55,827 nucleotides of DNA from Thermomicrobiales bacterium (GTDB taxonomy: Bacteria; Chloroflexota; Chloroflexia; Thermomicrobiales; UBA6265). The first letter of the stretch is position 1, and every line of letters starts with the position of its first letter. Below, in pieces: positions 1-8,606 of this stretch. The notes beneath the pieces are model-generated. The model saw nothing but the letters and a program-made list of their open reading frames with translations. It was not told the DNA's origin and did not search any database. Position numbers and translations under genes: made by a program. The stretch is from assembly GCA_023957115.1 (NCBI GenBank), contig JAMLHN010000028.1:1-55827 (forward strand), read 5' to 3'.

Positions 1-18
1 TTACGCAAAGGAACTTCC

Positions 19-1965
19 ATGCCCAAGGGACTCACCCCGCACTCGATCATCTACGATCTCGTTACCGCTGGCGATCCCCAGATCTCGCCGGATGGGACGA
101 CGCTTCTCTTCACGAAATCATGGGCGGAACCGGACGAAGCCAACAGCCGCAGCGCCGTCTGGATTGCCAATGCCGATGGCAGCAATCAACGACTCCTGGC
201 CGGTGAAGGCAAACGGTCGTCCCAGGCGCGGTGGTCGCCGGATGGAGCTCGGATCGCATTCGTCTCCGACCGCGGCGACCGTGGCAATGCCATCTTCGTT
301 ATGCCGGCGGGTGGCGGGGAAGCCACTGAGCTTGCCCGGCACCGGGGTGGGATCAACGGACTGAGCTGGAGTCCGGACGGCGTCACGCTTGCCTACACTA
401 GCGTCTTCGACCCGGACGACCCCGAGGACCAGGGGCCGGACAAGGACGCGGCGCCGCCGATTCGCGTCGTTCGCCGCATCGACTACAAGCAGGACAACCG
501 CGGTTTTCTAAATGATGTGCGGCAGCAGATCTGGCTGGCCAATACGGATGGTTCTGGCGCCCGCACGCTGACGAGCGAGTCGTTCGATTTCGAGTTCCCG
601 CAGTGGTCGCCCGATGGCTCCACCCTCGCTGCCAAGATTCTCTTGCGCAATGGAATGGAAGGGCAGCTTGGATTGGTCGATGTCGCCACTGGCACGGTCA
701 GTCGGATCGGCCCCGAGCACGGTACGGTCGGCGTTTTTGCCTGGTCACCGGACGGCAACGCAATTCTCTTCGGCGGAGATACCGAGCAGACCTGGCAATA
801 CGATCTCTTTCTCTACGATCTTGCCAGCAAGACGATCGAGCGACTGACCGGCGATCTCCAGGTTCAACCCGATGCCGGGTTTGCCACCGTTTCCCCTCCA
901 TCCCAGCCGGTCTGGCTGGACGGCGAAACCGTGCTTCTGCCTGCATTCCGCGGCGGCGCGAGCGGGCTCTATCGTTTCGATATCGAAACCCGAGCTTTGC
1001 ATCCGGTCCAGACATCCGATGCCGTCTTCAGCGGCTCGTCATTCGACCGGCAGTCGGGAACGATCTATCAGGCGGGCAGCTCGCTCGATGGGACTGGCCA
1101 GATCGTGCGCACCACGCTCGATCCCCCGTCCACCACGGTGATCGTCGACCTGAACGCCGATTTCCTGCAGAAGACACCTCCGGCCGGCTGGGAGACGTTC
1201 CAGATCGAGCGTAACGGCTGCCAGATCGACGCCTGGGTGCTCAAACCACCGGGATTCGATCCAGCCAAACGGTATCCGATGGTGCTCGATATTCACGGTG
1301 GGCCGAATAGCTGGTACGGGCCGGGCTTCACTCCAGTCCCGCAGGCGCTGGCGGGCGCGGGGTTCGTGGTCGTCTATTCCAACCCGCGCGGATCGGGCTC
1401 ATATGGCCGTGCGTTCACCCAACAGGTGCGCAATGACTGGGGCGGAGAAGATTACCTGGACCTGATGGCCGTGGTCGACAAGGCGATCGAATTTCCCTGG
1501 ATCGACGAGAACCGCCTGGGGGTCTACGGGTACTCCTATGGTGGGTTCATGTCGAGCTGGATCATCGGTCATACCAGCCGCTTCAAGGCCGCGGTCATCG
1601 GCGCCCCGGTGGTCGATCTGGTCTCGTTCTATGGAACGGCGGATATCGGCTACTTCTTCGGTCCACTGCAAATGGGCGCCAAACCGGACGAGAATCCGGA
1701 GGAGTTCCGCTTTCGCTCTCCCCTCACGTATCTGACCAGTGACCGGTCGACCCCACCGGTGCTGATCCTGCATGGCGAGGCGGACGACCGGGTTCCCATC
1801 AGCCAGGGAGAACAGCTCTTCACCACACTCCAGCAAAACGGCGCGGAGGTGGAGTTCGTCCGGTATCCCAACGGTTCGCATGCCTCGGTGACCCGCACCG
1901 GATATCCGGCGCACCGCCGAGACTATCTCGAACGGGTTGCCGGTTGGATGGAGCAATGGCTGTAG
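19..1965 (+). CDS. S9 family prolyl oligopeptidase / acylaminoacyl peptidase
   Basis: This 648-residue serine peptidase probably removes residues from short or N-acylated peptides. The N-terminal two thirds carry repeated WD40/TolB-like propeller motifs (several copies of 'SPDG', for example near residues 23, 74 and 119). The C-terminal alpha/beta-hydrolase domain has the nucleophile motif GYSYGG (Ser about residue 506), an acid in GEADDRVP and a histidine in NGSHASV, the full S9 triad. No signal peptide is visible, so it should be cytoplasmic. The ATG follows AAAGGA at a normal distance. The next gene overlaps its end, so the two are probably co-transcribed. The length is usual for the acylaminoacyl-peptidase branch. 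The substrate cannot be read from sequence. Confidence 0.93.
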   Translation: MPKGLTPHSIIYDLVTAGDPQISPDGTTLLFTKSWAEPDEANSRSAVWIANADGSNQRLLAGEGKRSSQARWSPDGARIAFVSDRGDRGNAIFVMPAGGGEATELARHRGGINGLSWSPDGVTLAYTSVFDPDDPEDQGPDKDAAPPIRVVRRIDYKQDNRGFLNDVRQQIWLANTDGSGARTLTSESFDFEFPQWSPDGSTLAAKILLRNGMEGQLGLVDVATGTVSRIGPEHGTVGVFAWSPDGNAILFGGDTEQTWQYDLFLYDLASKTIERLTGDLQVQPDAGFATVSPPSQPVWLDGETVLLPAFRGGASGLYRFDIETRALHPVQTSDAVFSGSSFDRQSGTIYQAGSSLDGTGQIVRTTLDPPSTTVIVDLNADFLQKTPPAGWETFQIERNGCQIDAWVLKPPGFDPAKRYPMVLDIHGGPNSWYGPGFTPVPQALAGAGFVVVYSNPRGSGSYGRAFTQQVRNDWGGEDYLDLMAVVDKAIEFPWIDENRLGVYGYSYGGFMSSWIIGHTSRFKAAVIGAPVVDLVSFYGTADIGYFFGPLQMGAKPDENPEEFRFRSPLTYLTSDRSTPPVLILHGEADDRVPISQGEQLFTTLQQNGAEVEFVRYPNGSHASVTRTGYPAHRRDYLERVAGWMEQWL

Positions 1966-2429
1966 TCGTTCGTGCGTGCCGGGGCGAGGCGGAATTCCCC
2001 GCGCTGGTCGCCATCTGGCGCAGCGCGGTCGAGGCAACGCACGATTTTCTCTCCGCTGAGGACCGTGCCCTGATCGAGGCAGAGCTGCCGGCAACCTATC
2101 TCCCGAATGTCCACGTGTCGATCGCGGAGATCGATGGACAGCCGGTCGCCTTTGCCGGAACCGCGGCCGGCCGGCTGGAGATGCTGTTCGTGGATGATGC
2201 CTTCCGGGGTCGTGGGATCGGCTCGACATTGCTCGACCATGTCATGCGGGCCGACGGAGTAACGGCCGTGGACGTCAACGAGCAGAATCCGCAGGCTGTG
2301 ACGTTCTACACGCGCAGGGGGTTCGAGATCATTGGCCGCAGCGAGCGCGACAACGATGGCCGGCCGTATCCTCTGCTGCACATGCAGATGACCGGAGGCC
2401 GGTCGGCGCCGTCGAGCTCCTTGAGGTAA
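1956..2429 (+). CDS. YjaB-like GNAT acetyltransferase
   Basis: This GNAT N-acetyltransferase of 157 residues transfers acetyl from acetyl-CoA to an unknown amine. The N-terminal segment VAIWRSAVEATHDFLSAED and the end GRSERDNDGRPYPLLHM closely follow E. coli YjaB as I remember it. The acetyl-CoA loop is seen as FRGRGIGSTLL. I chose the ATG at 1956, which overlaps the stop of the S9 peptidase by ten bases; an in-frame TTG at 1944 would add four residues. The overlap suggests translational coupling. The family is certain; the substrate is not known. Confidence 0.88.
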   Translation: MAVVVRACRGEAEFPALVAIWRSAVEATHDFLSAEDRALIEAELPATYLPNVHVSIAEIDGQPVAFAGTAAGRLEMLFVDDAFRGRGIGSTLLDHVMRADGVTAVDVNEQNPQAVTFYTRRGFEIIGRSERDNDGRPYPLLHMQMTGGRSAPSSSLR

Positions 2430-2470
2430 CCGGCGCCGCGGCTTCACGCGTTTCGAAAGGATTGCATTCC

Positions 2471-2653
2471 ATGGGACTGATCTCGCTCCTCCTCATGGCG
2501 CTTGCCATCGGAGCTGTTTGCGCCTACGTGCTCTACACCGCTGCGCAACGGGATAACCGTAATCCACTCGTCTGGGGTATCGTCGGGCTTCTGACCAACA
2601 TCATCGGCGTGATCGTCTACCGCTTCGCTGTTGGACCGATCCTGAAACCATAG
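2471..2653 (+). CDS. Small two-helix membrane protein
   Basis: A 60-residue protein with two hydrophobic segments (about residues 3-22 and 36-54) separated by a polar loop with AAQRDNRNP. The ATG at 2471 follows CGAAAGGATTG, giving a Shine-Dalgarno at about eight bases; an in-frame TTG lies three codons upstream. Small proteins with this helix-AQ(R/K)-helix layout are common, uncharacterised membrane proteins. No function can be given. It lies 41 bases after the acetyltransferase and may be part of the same transcript. Confidence 0.6.
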   Translation: MGLISLLLMALAIGAVCAYVLYTAAQRDNRNPLVWGIVGLLTNIIGVIVYRFAVGPILKP

Positions 2654-2782
2654 AGCAGATTCCGAAACGGTTCCCAACTGCGTCTCGGGAAACGTCGCAG
2701 TGTCGCCATTGATGGCGACCGGATGTGGGAACATCGCCACCATGAATGTCGCGAACGCGAAGATGACGCGTGCCTGCCCCAT

Positions 2783-2811
2783 TGTCATTCTGAGTGTCAG
2801 CGAAGAATCTC
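2783..2811. repeat. Dispersed intergenic repeat (TGTCATTCTGAG...CGAAGAATCT type)
   Basis: The stretch TGTCATTCTGAG followed by CGAAGAATCTC matches a short repeat that I recall as scattered between genes in many environmental bacterial genomes, including Chloroflexota and Acidobacteriota. It lies in the 234-base gap between two convergent genes. Nothing else was recognised in this gap. Confidence 0.4.
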
Positions 2812-2887
2812 TCTCGTCGGTGCAGCCGAACGCTAGGCCGGGTACGACGATCCGATTCGCGCAACACGCATCAGAACCGGGAGAATC

Positions 2888-3994
2888 TCATCCTCGGGCG
2901 TAGACACACGTTCCGGCGATCCAGGTTTCCGCTACCTGCCCATCGCCATCGAGCACGACCAGGTCGGCCAGGGCGCCCGGAACCAGCGTCCCGAGATCCG
3001 CCAATCCAAGCAGTCGTGCGGGAATGGTCGACGCCATCGTGAGCGCGCTGGCCAGCGAAACGTCCCCCCATGCCGCCATATTGCGTACCGCGGCGTCCAT
3101 GGTCAGAATCGATCCGGCTAACCGGCCGTCCTTCAGACGTGCCGAGGTCTCATCCACGAAGACGGGAATATCGTTGAGCGAATAGGTTCCGGGCGCCATT
3201 CCCGCCGCGGCCATCATGTCGGACACCAGCGCAATACCATCCGCTCCCTTGGCGCGAACCGTCAGCCGCAATGCCGCCGGATGACAATGGATTCCATCCG
3301 GAATCAGCCCAACGGTCACCCGATCGTCCACCAATGCCGCCCCCACGGCGCCGGGCGTCCGGCTTCCCAGTTGGCTCATGGCATTGAACAGGTGCGTCGC
3401 CATGCGTGCACCGGTATCGACAGCGGTTTCGAATTCCTCATAGGTTGCTTCCGTATGTCCCAGGCTGACCAGCACCCCACGCTCGACCAGCTCGACGATC
3501 CGCTCCAGGCTGCCAGGCCGTTCCGGGGCCAAGGTCACCAGTCGAACCGCCGGCTCACTGATGAGCTTGGCAAAAAGCGCATCGTCTGCCGCTTCGATGG
3601 CCTTCAGCGAATGTGCCCCCTTTTTCCCCGGTGCAAGAAACGGGCCTTCCAGATGCAGTCCCAGAACCCGAGCCCCTGCGCCAGTCAACGCAACCGGTAT
3701 CGTCTCGAAGACCCGATCGTACCGATCTCCCAAGGAGGAAACGATCGTCGGCAGGAATGCCGTGCATCCCGTCTCTGGCAACCAGGTGGCCACCTCACTG
3801 ATACGTTCCGGTTCTTCCCCGAAATCGATGCCGTACCCGCCGTTGACCTGCAAATCGATCAACCCCGGCGCAATGATCCGTTCGTTGGCAACAGCGGGAT
3901 CGGGTGTGACCGTCGCGATACGCTCCCCATCGAGTGCGATCCGACCAGGAACCAGCTCGCCATCGAGGAGGAGGCGTCCCTCGCGCTCGATCAT
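2888..3994 (-). CDS. nagA: N-acetylglucosamine-6-phosphate deacetylase
   Basis: NagA (368 residues) removes acetate from GlcNAc-6-phosphate to give glucosamine-6-phosphate, in the cytoplasm. Family motifs are in order: APGLIDLQVNG near residue 45 (amidohydrolase entry), GLHLEGPFL with the metal-ligand Glu, LGHTEA and THLFNAMSQ, and the catalytic-Asp region LVSDMMAAAG near the C-terminus. The length is normal. The start overlaps the nagK stop by four bases, so the two are an operon: the kinase makes GlcNAc-6-P and NagA deacetylates it. This fits salvage of wall or chitin amino sugars. No nagB or transporter is adjacent. Confidence 0.93.
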   Translation of the reverse strand: MIEREGRLLLDGELVPGRIALDGERIATVTPDPAVANERIIAPGLIDLQVNGGYGIDFGEEPERISEVATWLPETGCTAFLPTIVSSLGDRYDRVFETIPVALTGAGARVLGLHLEGPFLAPGKKGAHSLKAIEAADDALFAKLISEPAVRLVTLAPERPGSLERIVELVERGVLVSLGHTEATYEEFETAVDTGARMATHLFNAMSQLGSRTPGAVGAALVDDRVTVGLIPDGIHCHPAALRLTVRAKGADGIALVSDMMAAAGMAPGTYSLNDIPVFVDETSARLKDGRLAGSILTMDAAVRNMAAWGDVSLASALTMASTIPARLLGLADLGTLVPGALADLVVLDGDGQVAETWIAGTCVYARG

Positions 3995-4908
3995 CCCGCT
4001 CGTCCTCCCGCAAGAAAACGCGCGGCCACCATGGCCGGCTCCTCGACGATATGCACCACGTTGATATCGAACTGATGCTCGATGCGTTCGAGCACCATTC
4101 GCCGATATCCTTCACGTTCCACGAGCAGACTCCCCGCAAGTACAAGCGGAACCCCCGAATCCGAAAAATCGAGGGCCTTCTCCACCGCGCCGGCGGCCAG
4201 GGACAGCTCGGCTGCTCCATTCTGCACGAGACGCATGGCCACCGGGTCCCAAGCATCGGCGGCATCGAACACCAACCGCGCACATTCGGCAAGCGCGGCC
4301 CGATCCCGCTCGCGATAGACCTCGTCGATGATCCGAATTGGTTCCTGCAGATTCCAATGCGTCATCAATTCCGGAAGCAACGCGGTTTGCACTCCTCGGC
4401 CGTCTGCCGCTCGTGCTGCCGCGCGTATCCCCTGCCGTCCGAGATCGTATCCACTTCCCTCGTCGCCGATCAGGAATCCCCACCCACCGGCGCGAGCGGA
4501 CTCCCCATGCCGATCGATCCCAAACGCAATCGACCCGGTACCGGCGATCAGGACGATACCAGCTCCGCTCGCCAACGCCCCCAGAGGAAGTTGGACATCA
4601 TTGGTCACCCGCACCGTGGATGCCAGATTGGCAAGCTGGGCCTCCATCAGCTCGAATCCTCCCGCCCGGTCGATGCCGGCCATTCCGGCCCAGACCGTCG
4701 CGATTGGGAACTCTGCCCCGGCGGCGGTCACCGCCTGCTCGATGGCCCCGATGACATTCGCGATGACGCGATCGACCTCATGCACGACATAGTTGCCCGG
4801 GCCAGTCGTCGCCCGGGCCAGTTCCACCCCGTTTGCATCGAGCACGATGGCCAGTGTTTTCGTGCCACCCGCATCGACCGCGCAAACGACCGGCTGATTT
4901 ACTGCCAT
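3991..4908 (-). CDS. N-acetylglucosamine kinase (BadF/BadG/BcrA/BcrD ATPase family)
   Basis: A 305-residue sugar kinase of the actin-like ATPase fold. Phosphate-1 motif DAGGTKT lies at about residue 12, the phosphate-2 motif GTGSIA near 123 and the adenosine-side motif GDEGSGYDLG near 147. This set is typical of the NagK-like branch of the BcrAD_BadFG family, which phosphorylates GlcNAc at O6. It is the first gene of the nagK-nagA pair, with a four-base overlap. Benzoyl-CoA reductase activators share the fold but carry cysteines that are absent here. The assignment is strong mainly because of the partner gene. Confidence 0.87.
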   Translation of the reverse strand: MAVNQPVVCAVDAGGTKTLAIVLDANGVELARATTGPGNYVVHEVDRVIANVIGAIEQAVTAAGAEFPIATVWAGMAGIDRAGGFELMEAQLANLASTVRVTNDVQLPLGALASGAGIVLIAGTGSIAFGIDRHGESARAGGWGFLIGDEGSGYDLGRQGIRAAARAADGRGVQTALLPELMTHWNLQEPIRIIDEVYRERDRAALAECARLVFDAADAWDPVAMRLVQNGAAELSLAAGAVEKALDFSDSGVPLVLAGSLLVEREGYRRMVLERIEHQFDINVVHIVEEPAMVAARFLAGGRAG

Positions 4909-5065
4909 GATGCGATCATTCCAACTCCGGTGCGAATCGATCCATCGATCCCGGCGATCGTCGAGGAATCAACGGGCGAACCCCGCTGAGCGTACTATCA
5001 TGCCGCTGCTCCGTTTGCGACCTGCCCCTTCGCCCCGAAATCTGGGCAAAATACGCGTTGCCCCA

Positions 5066-5208
5066 TTGACACAGAAGAACCTATGTTCTACCATGTACGT
5101 ACTTGCCACGGGAGCCCAACGCACCCCTACCCCAGGTCACCCGAGCAAGCCAAAAACCCCTCTCTCCGAGATGAACCGTTGGGCCTTCACCCAGCGGTTC
5201 ATTTCTTT
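5066..5208 (+). ncRNA. Candidate small RNA unit: promoter followed by terminator, no ORF
   Basis: TTGACA (5066-5071), a 17-base spacer and TACCAT (5089-5094) form a good sigma-70-type promoter. About 70 bases further is a 13-base-pair hairpin (ATGAACCGTTGGG at 5171-5183 with CCCAGCGGTTCAT at 5190-5202, one G-U pair) followed by TTTCTTT. A transcript of about 100-110 bases would result. No convincing ORF lies between. I do not recognise the RNA; it is not 6S, SRP or tmRNA by eye. Confidence 0.33.
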
Positions 5209-5231
5209 AAGGGGAGAAGAGACTCTCTACC

Positions 5232-5284
5232 TGCTCTATGCATCATCTATGCATCGTTGTCGTACGTAGATGATGCATAGAGCA
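5232..5284. repeat. Perfect 18-bp inverted repeat
   Basis: Left arm 5232-5249 begins TGCTCTATGCATCATC, right arm 5267-5284 is its exact complement, and the spacer is 17 bases. The stem is AT-rich, unlike the surrounding sequence. It could be a transposon end pair, a recombination site or a large regulator site. No transposase is nearby. Confidence 0.6.
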
Positions 5285-5511
5285 ACCCTTTGACGTTCAA
5301 TCCGGACGTGAGTAGACCGTCCAACGTCCAGAGCCTTCCATAACAAGACGCCCTGCATCCCGCAACCGGCTGAGATCGACCAAAGGTCGGTAATCGAGGG
5401 TGCCAGAAACGCTCTCCCATCTGCGACAGCCATTGTGCAACTGGTTCTAAGCGCATTTGCGCGCATCTAAGCGCACTGAAGAACCACTCGTGGAACGGGA
5501 TTCTCGCAGTC

Positions 5512-5985
5512 TCACAAGGACTTCTTGGCGAGATGCCACCGAATCCCTCGGCCCACCCCCTGCATGTCCACCAAGCCCATTGACCGCAGAGTCGCAAGAT
5601 TTACCTGAACTGTTCGCCTTGCCGGCTCTGAATCGAGTAGCGCACGAATCTCGCTTTGCGAGCGAGGCCCGCCCGAGCCGAGCACCTGAAGAATTTCTTG
5701 CTGAAGTGGCGAGTTATCCATTTCGACCCGAGTTGGTGCGACATAGCGTGAAGGGCGAAATCGCACAGTAAACGAATGGCTCGCGCTCTCGAACTCCGGC
5801 TCTGGCAATCCAGACGAGGTCGTCAACTCCATCATTCGAAGCGTGCCACGTCCCCAGGACTCGATAATGCCCCGCAGATAGAAAGCATTCGCGATGAGCG
5901 GATTAAGTTTGAGGGAAGGGTGCGGGTGCCGCAGGGCCTCGGCCGTCAGTCCAAATCGCAACGGGCTGGAGCTGACGAATTCCAT
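5512..5985 (-). pseudogene. C-terminal remnant of ATP-binding transcriptional regulator (AlbA_2/HATPase_c_4 type)
   Basis: The 157-residue frame contains NPLIANAFYLRGIIESWGRGT and GLPEPEFE, which are hallmarks of the C-terminal half of the large ATP-binding regulators once annotated as RecG-like. It continues into a winged-helix tail (SEIRALLDSE, LRSMGLVDMQGVGRG). These proteins are normally about 400-500 residues with an N-terminal AlbA_2 domain, which is missing. Upstream the frame stays open about 90 bases to a stop but offers no start codon and no homologous sequence. I read it as a 5'-truncated gene. It lies back to back with the HNH nuclease. Confidence 0.62.
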
Positions 5986-6096
5986 CGGCTCATTGGGTTC
6001 GGAAGATGACCCTCTCCGACGTTTTCCATCTACACTGCACGTTCCACCCCAGGCATTGTTTTCACCGGGTCAACCAACCGAAACGATGAGGAAGAC

Positions 6097-6933
6097 ATGT
6101 TCATAACTGGACAACTCTATCGTCGCCAGGAATTACACGAAAAATTTGGAGGGCAACATCAGACAGGAATAAGCACCCCAGCCAAACAGCCCTTTATTTT
6201 CCTGTTTACCTCCGAAGACACCTTCGACAAACATAAATACGAGGATGGCTGGACAAGCGACGGAACCTTTTCTTACTCCGGACAGGGGCGAACTGGAGAT
6301 ATGGTGTTTGTCGCGGGCAATGCTGCTGTGCGTGATCACGCAGCCAATGGCAAGGATCTTCACCTCTTCGAGAATGCGGGCAGAGGAATGGTCCGATACT
6401 TGGGACAAATGGTGAGTGCCGGTTATCAAGTGATCTCGAACCGGCCGGACTCCCATGGAAATCTCCGTAGTGTCATCCAGTTTCATCTCGTTCCGCTGTC
6501 AGCAACAGCGGATCAGACACCCACCGAGCAGGATTTGCGCTCCCTCAATGAAGTACCGCATGATGATTTCCTTGATTCTCGCCAAGACCCAGAGACGAGT
6601 TGTAGAGAGGCGAAAGCTCTCGTGAGACAGCGCACGCTTGCGACCAAGGCGGTGGTTCTCGCACGTGCGAACGGCAACTGCGAAGGATGTGGTAACGCCG
6701 CTCCATTCGTTGCGCTCGATGGCACGCCTTATCTCGAAACTCACCATGTCCGACGGCTTACCGACGGAGGGCCAGACGATCCTAGGTGGGTGATAGCACT
6801 TTGCCCGAACTGCCACCAAAAAGCACACAAGGCAATCGCTCGTGACGCCTTCAACGATGAGCTCATGTTACGACTCATGACAGTAGCCAGCACGAGAATG
6901 GACCTCACAATAAGCACTAGGAAGAGGAACTGA
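6097..6933 (+). CDS. HNH endonuclease with SRA-like N-terminal domain (McrA-like, putative type IV restriction)
   Basis: A 278-residue protein. The C-terminal HNH zinc nuclease has C195-x2-C198, the catalytic pair H216-H217 in YLETHHV, and C236-x2-C239-H240 with H244. The N-terminal 130 residues (GGQHQTGIS, YEDGW, FSYSGQGRTGDMVF, NGKDLHLF, IQFHLVP) resemble the SRA-like modified-base reader found in some McrA and HNH restriction proteins. Such enzymes cut DNA carrying modified cytosine. The gene stands alone next to a decayed regulator and has AT-richer codons than its neighbours, both consistent with transfer. The HNH call is firm; modified-DNA targeting is inference. Confidence 0.78.
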   Translation: MFITGQLYRRQELHEKFGGQHQTGISTPAKQPFIFLFTSEDTFDKHKYEDGWTSDGTFSYSGQGRTGDMVFVAGNAAVRDHAANGKDLHLFENAGRGMVRYLGQMVSAGYQVISNRPDSHGNLRSVIQFHLVPLSATADQTPTEQDLRSLNEVPHDDFLDSRQDPETSCREAKALVRQRTLATKAVVLARANGNCEGCGNAAPFVALDGTPYLETHHVRRLTDGGPDDPRWVIALCPNCHQKAHKAIARDAFNDELMLRLMTVASTRMDLTISTRKRN

Positions 6934-7002
6934 GGCAACCCCATCCCCCATACTTACCCCAACAACGGTTCCGACCCACGCGGAGGGGACAGCATCACCA
7001 CT

Positions 7003-8298
7003 ATGCACGCACCAATCGTGATCGCCGGCGGGGGGATGGCCGGGCTCGCCTGCGCGTCGCTGCTCATTCAGCAGAACCAGCCGGTTGTCCTCTTCGAAGC
7101 CAGCGACCGTGTCGGCGGGCGGGTGCGGACCGATATCGTCGATGGCTACCGGATCGATCGTGGCTTTCAGGTGATCCCGGCCGCGTATCCGGCCCTGGCG
7201 CAGGTCGTTTCCCTACCGGAGATCGGCCCACGCCGGTTGGATACAGGCGCGATCGTCTGGGACGGTCGAACGCGTCATCTTCTGCAGAGTCCGTTTTCCG
7301 ATCCCAAAGCGCTTCCAGGACTCCTGCGTAGCGGCGCCATTCCGCTGGGCGACAAGATCAGGCTGGCCAGATTGGCCGCCCGGTGCCGGACGTCCCGTTG
7401 GGAATCCGCGGCCGCGGCGTCGGTCACTCGGGAAGGAAGCGAGAGCGCCCTTGCGCTCTTCGAGGAAGCTGGGTTCAGCTCCCAGTTCATCACTCGTTTC
7501 GCGAAACCGTTCTGGGGCGGCATCACGCTCGACCCGTCCCTCTCGCTCAGCGCGGGGCCTGTTCTCTTTACGCTCAAGATGTTCGCCGAAGGAGCGGCAG
7601 TCATCCCCGAAGAAGGGATGCAGGCGCTGCCCCAGGCCCTGGCCGTTCGGCATCCCGATGGGCTCGTTCGTCTCAGCACACCGGTCGAATCGATCGTGAT
7701 CGAGGATGGCAAAGCGACCGGGGTGATTGCCGGCGGCGAAACGATCGCGGCATCGGCAGTCGTGGTAGCCACCGACGCTCCGGCCGCCAAGGCGTTGACC
7801 GGGATCGAATCGATCCCAACTCCCGGTATCGGCTGCACAACGGTCTATCTGGCCGGATCGCGCGATCCCGGAATCGGCAAGACGCTGCTTCTCAACGGGT
7901 CGGGATTCGGTGGGGTGAACCACATCGCTCCGCTCTCGAACGTCGCGCCGTCTTACGCACCCCAGGGACGGCATCTGATTGCCGCGGTGCTGCTCGACAC
8001 CCCGGATCTGCGTGGACGCTCGCCCGAATCGCTGAATCAGATGGCACGGGCCGATGCGGCCCGTATGCTCGGGCAGGGAATCGAAGACTGGGAGGTCATC
8101 GGCACCGTTACCGTTCCCTTCGCCCAATTCCGGCAACCTCCGGGCTTCGTGGCGCATCTGCCACGCAACCGTACCGAAACCCGCGGTCTCTATCTGGCTG
8201 GGGAATACACGGTCGATTCGTCGATCAACGGCGCAATCACCAGCGGCCTCAACGCCGCCGGCGCCATTCTTCGAGATCAGGGGATCGCTTCAGCATGA
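7003..8298 (+). CDS. FAD-dependent amine oxidase / phytoene desaturase-like oxidoreductase
   Basis: A 431-residue flavoprotein. The N-terminus has the dinucleotide fold IVIAGGGMAGLACASLL with the ribose-binding Glu in LFEASDRVGGRVRTD. The C-terminus has the second FAD motif LYLAGEYTVDSSINGAITSGLNAA. The overall plan is that of NAD(P)/FAD-dependent oxidoreductases near protoporphyrinogen oxidase and carotenoid desaturases. Substrate is unknown. No signal peptide. Its last bases overlap the start of the lipoate-ligase pair, so it may be co-transcribed with them; whether it is functionally linked to lipoylation is not clear. Confidence 0.86.
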   Translation: MHAPIVIAGGGMAGLACASLLIQQNQPVVLFEASDRVGGRVRTDIVDGYRIDRGFQVIPAAYPALAQVVSLPEIGPRRLDTGAIVWDGRTRHLLQSPFSDPKALPGLLRSGAIPLGDKIRLARLAARCRTSRWESAAAASVTREGSESALALFEEAGFSSQFITRFAKPFWGGITLDPSLSLSAGPVLFTLKMFAEGAAVIPEEGMQALPQALAVRHPDGLVRLSTPVESIVIEDGKATGVIAGGETIAASAVVVATDAPAAKALTGIESIPTPGIGCTTVYLAGSRDPGIGKTLLLNGSGFGGVNHIAPLSNVAPSYAPQGRHLIAAVLLDTPDLRGRSPESLNQMARADAARMLGQGIEDWEVIGTVTVPFAQFRQPPGFVAHLPRNRTETRGLYLAGEYTVDSSINGAITSGLNAAGAILRDQGIASA

Positions 8299-8606
8299 GG
8301 GAAAACGTGTTCTACAAAGGAGCGTACAAAACACCCGGCGGCAAGCTGGTCGGGGTTCGGTTCACCCAACGGGATGGCCTGCTGTCCGAGGTCGAAGTCC
8401 ATGGCGACTTCTTTCTGTATCCAGAAGACGTCTTGCAGACCATCACCGCCGCCCTCGAAGGCGCGCCGGCCGATCTCGAGGACGTCGCATTGACCAATCG
8501 AATCGCGGAGGCGATTCCGGACGGTACCGAATGGCTCGGTGCATCGCCCGACGCGCTGGCGACTGCGGTCCGGCGCGCGTTGGAGGGAGGACCGATCGAT
8601 GGCTGA
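8295..8606 (+). CDS. Lipoate-protein ligase C-terminal domain as separate subunit (LplB)
   Basis: A 103-residue protein beginning MRENVFYKGAYKTPGGKLV and containing GDFFLYPEDVLQTITAALEG. This is the stand-alone lipoate ligase C-terminal domain that in archaea such as Thermoplasma is encoded apart from the catalytic subunit (LplB or LplA-CTD). In that system the domain is required for lipoyl-AMP formation. It overlaps the FAD enzyme by four bases and the catalytic LplA by eight, so the two ligase parts should be made together. No catalytic residues are expected in this part. Confidence 0.8.
   Translation: MRENVFYKGAYKTPGGKLVGVRFTQRDGLLSEVEVHGDFFLYPEDVLQTITAALEGAPADLEDVALTNRIAEAIPDGTEWLGASPDALATAVRRALEGGPIDG

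Larger units (their letters stand above)
4909..5511. other. Gene-poor stretch with RNA-like signals and decayed coding pieces
   Basis: No intact gene is seen over 600 bases. It holds an apparent promoter (5066-5094), a terminator-like hairpin (5171-5202), a perfect inverted repeat (5232-5284) and, at about 5290-5400 on the minus strand, a short reading frame ending in GSGRWTVYSRPD that resembles the end of a winged-helix domain but has no usable start. The region joins the nag operon to the HNH nuclease and reads like remains of an insertion. Confidence 0.5.

Noticed and set aside
2444..2788. Minus-strand ORF of 114 residues over the small membrane protein
   Set aside because: It is antisense to a protein with clear membrane helices and a ribosome site, and shows no domain pattern.
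3281..4989. Long plus-strand frames opposite nagA and nagK
   Set aside because: They are antisense shadows rich in Arg and Pro with no motifs, while the minus-strand genes are full-length.
7383..8294. Long plus-strand frame preceding LplB
   Set aside because: It is a shadow of the FAD oxidoreductase in another frame; the ATG at 8295 gives the complete LplB domain.
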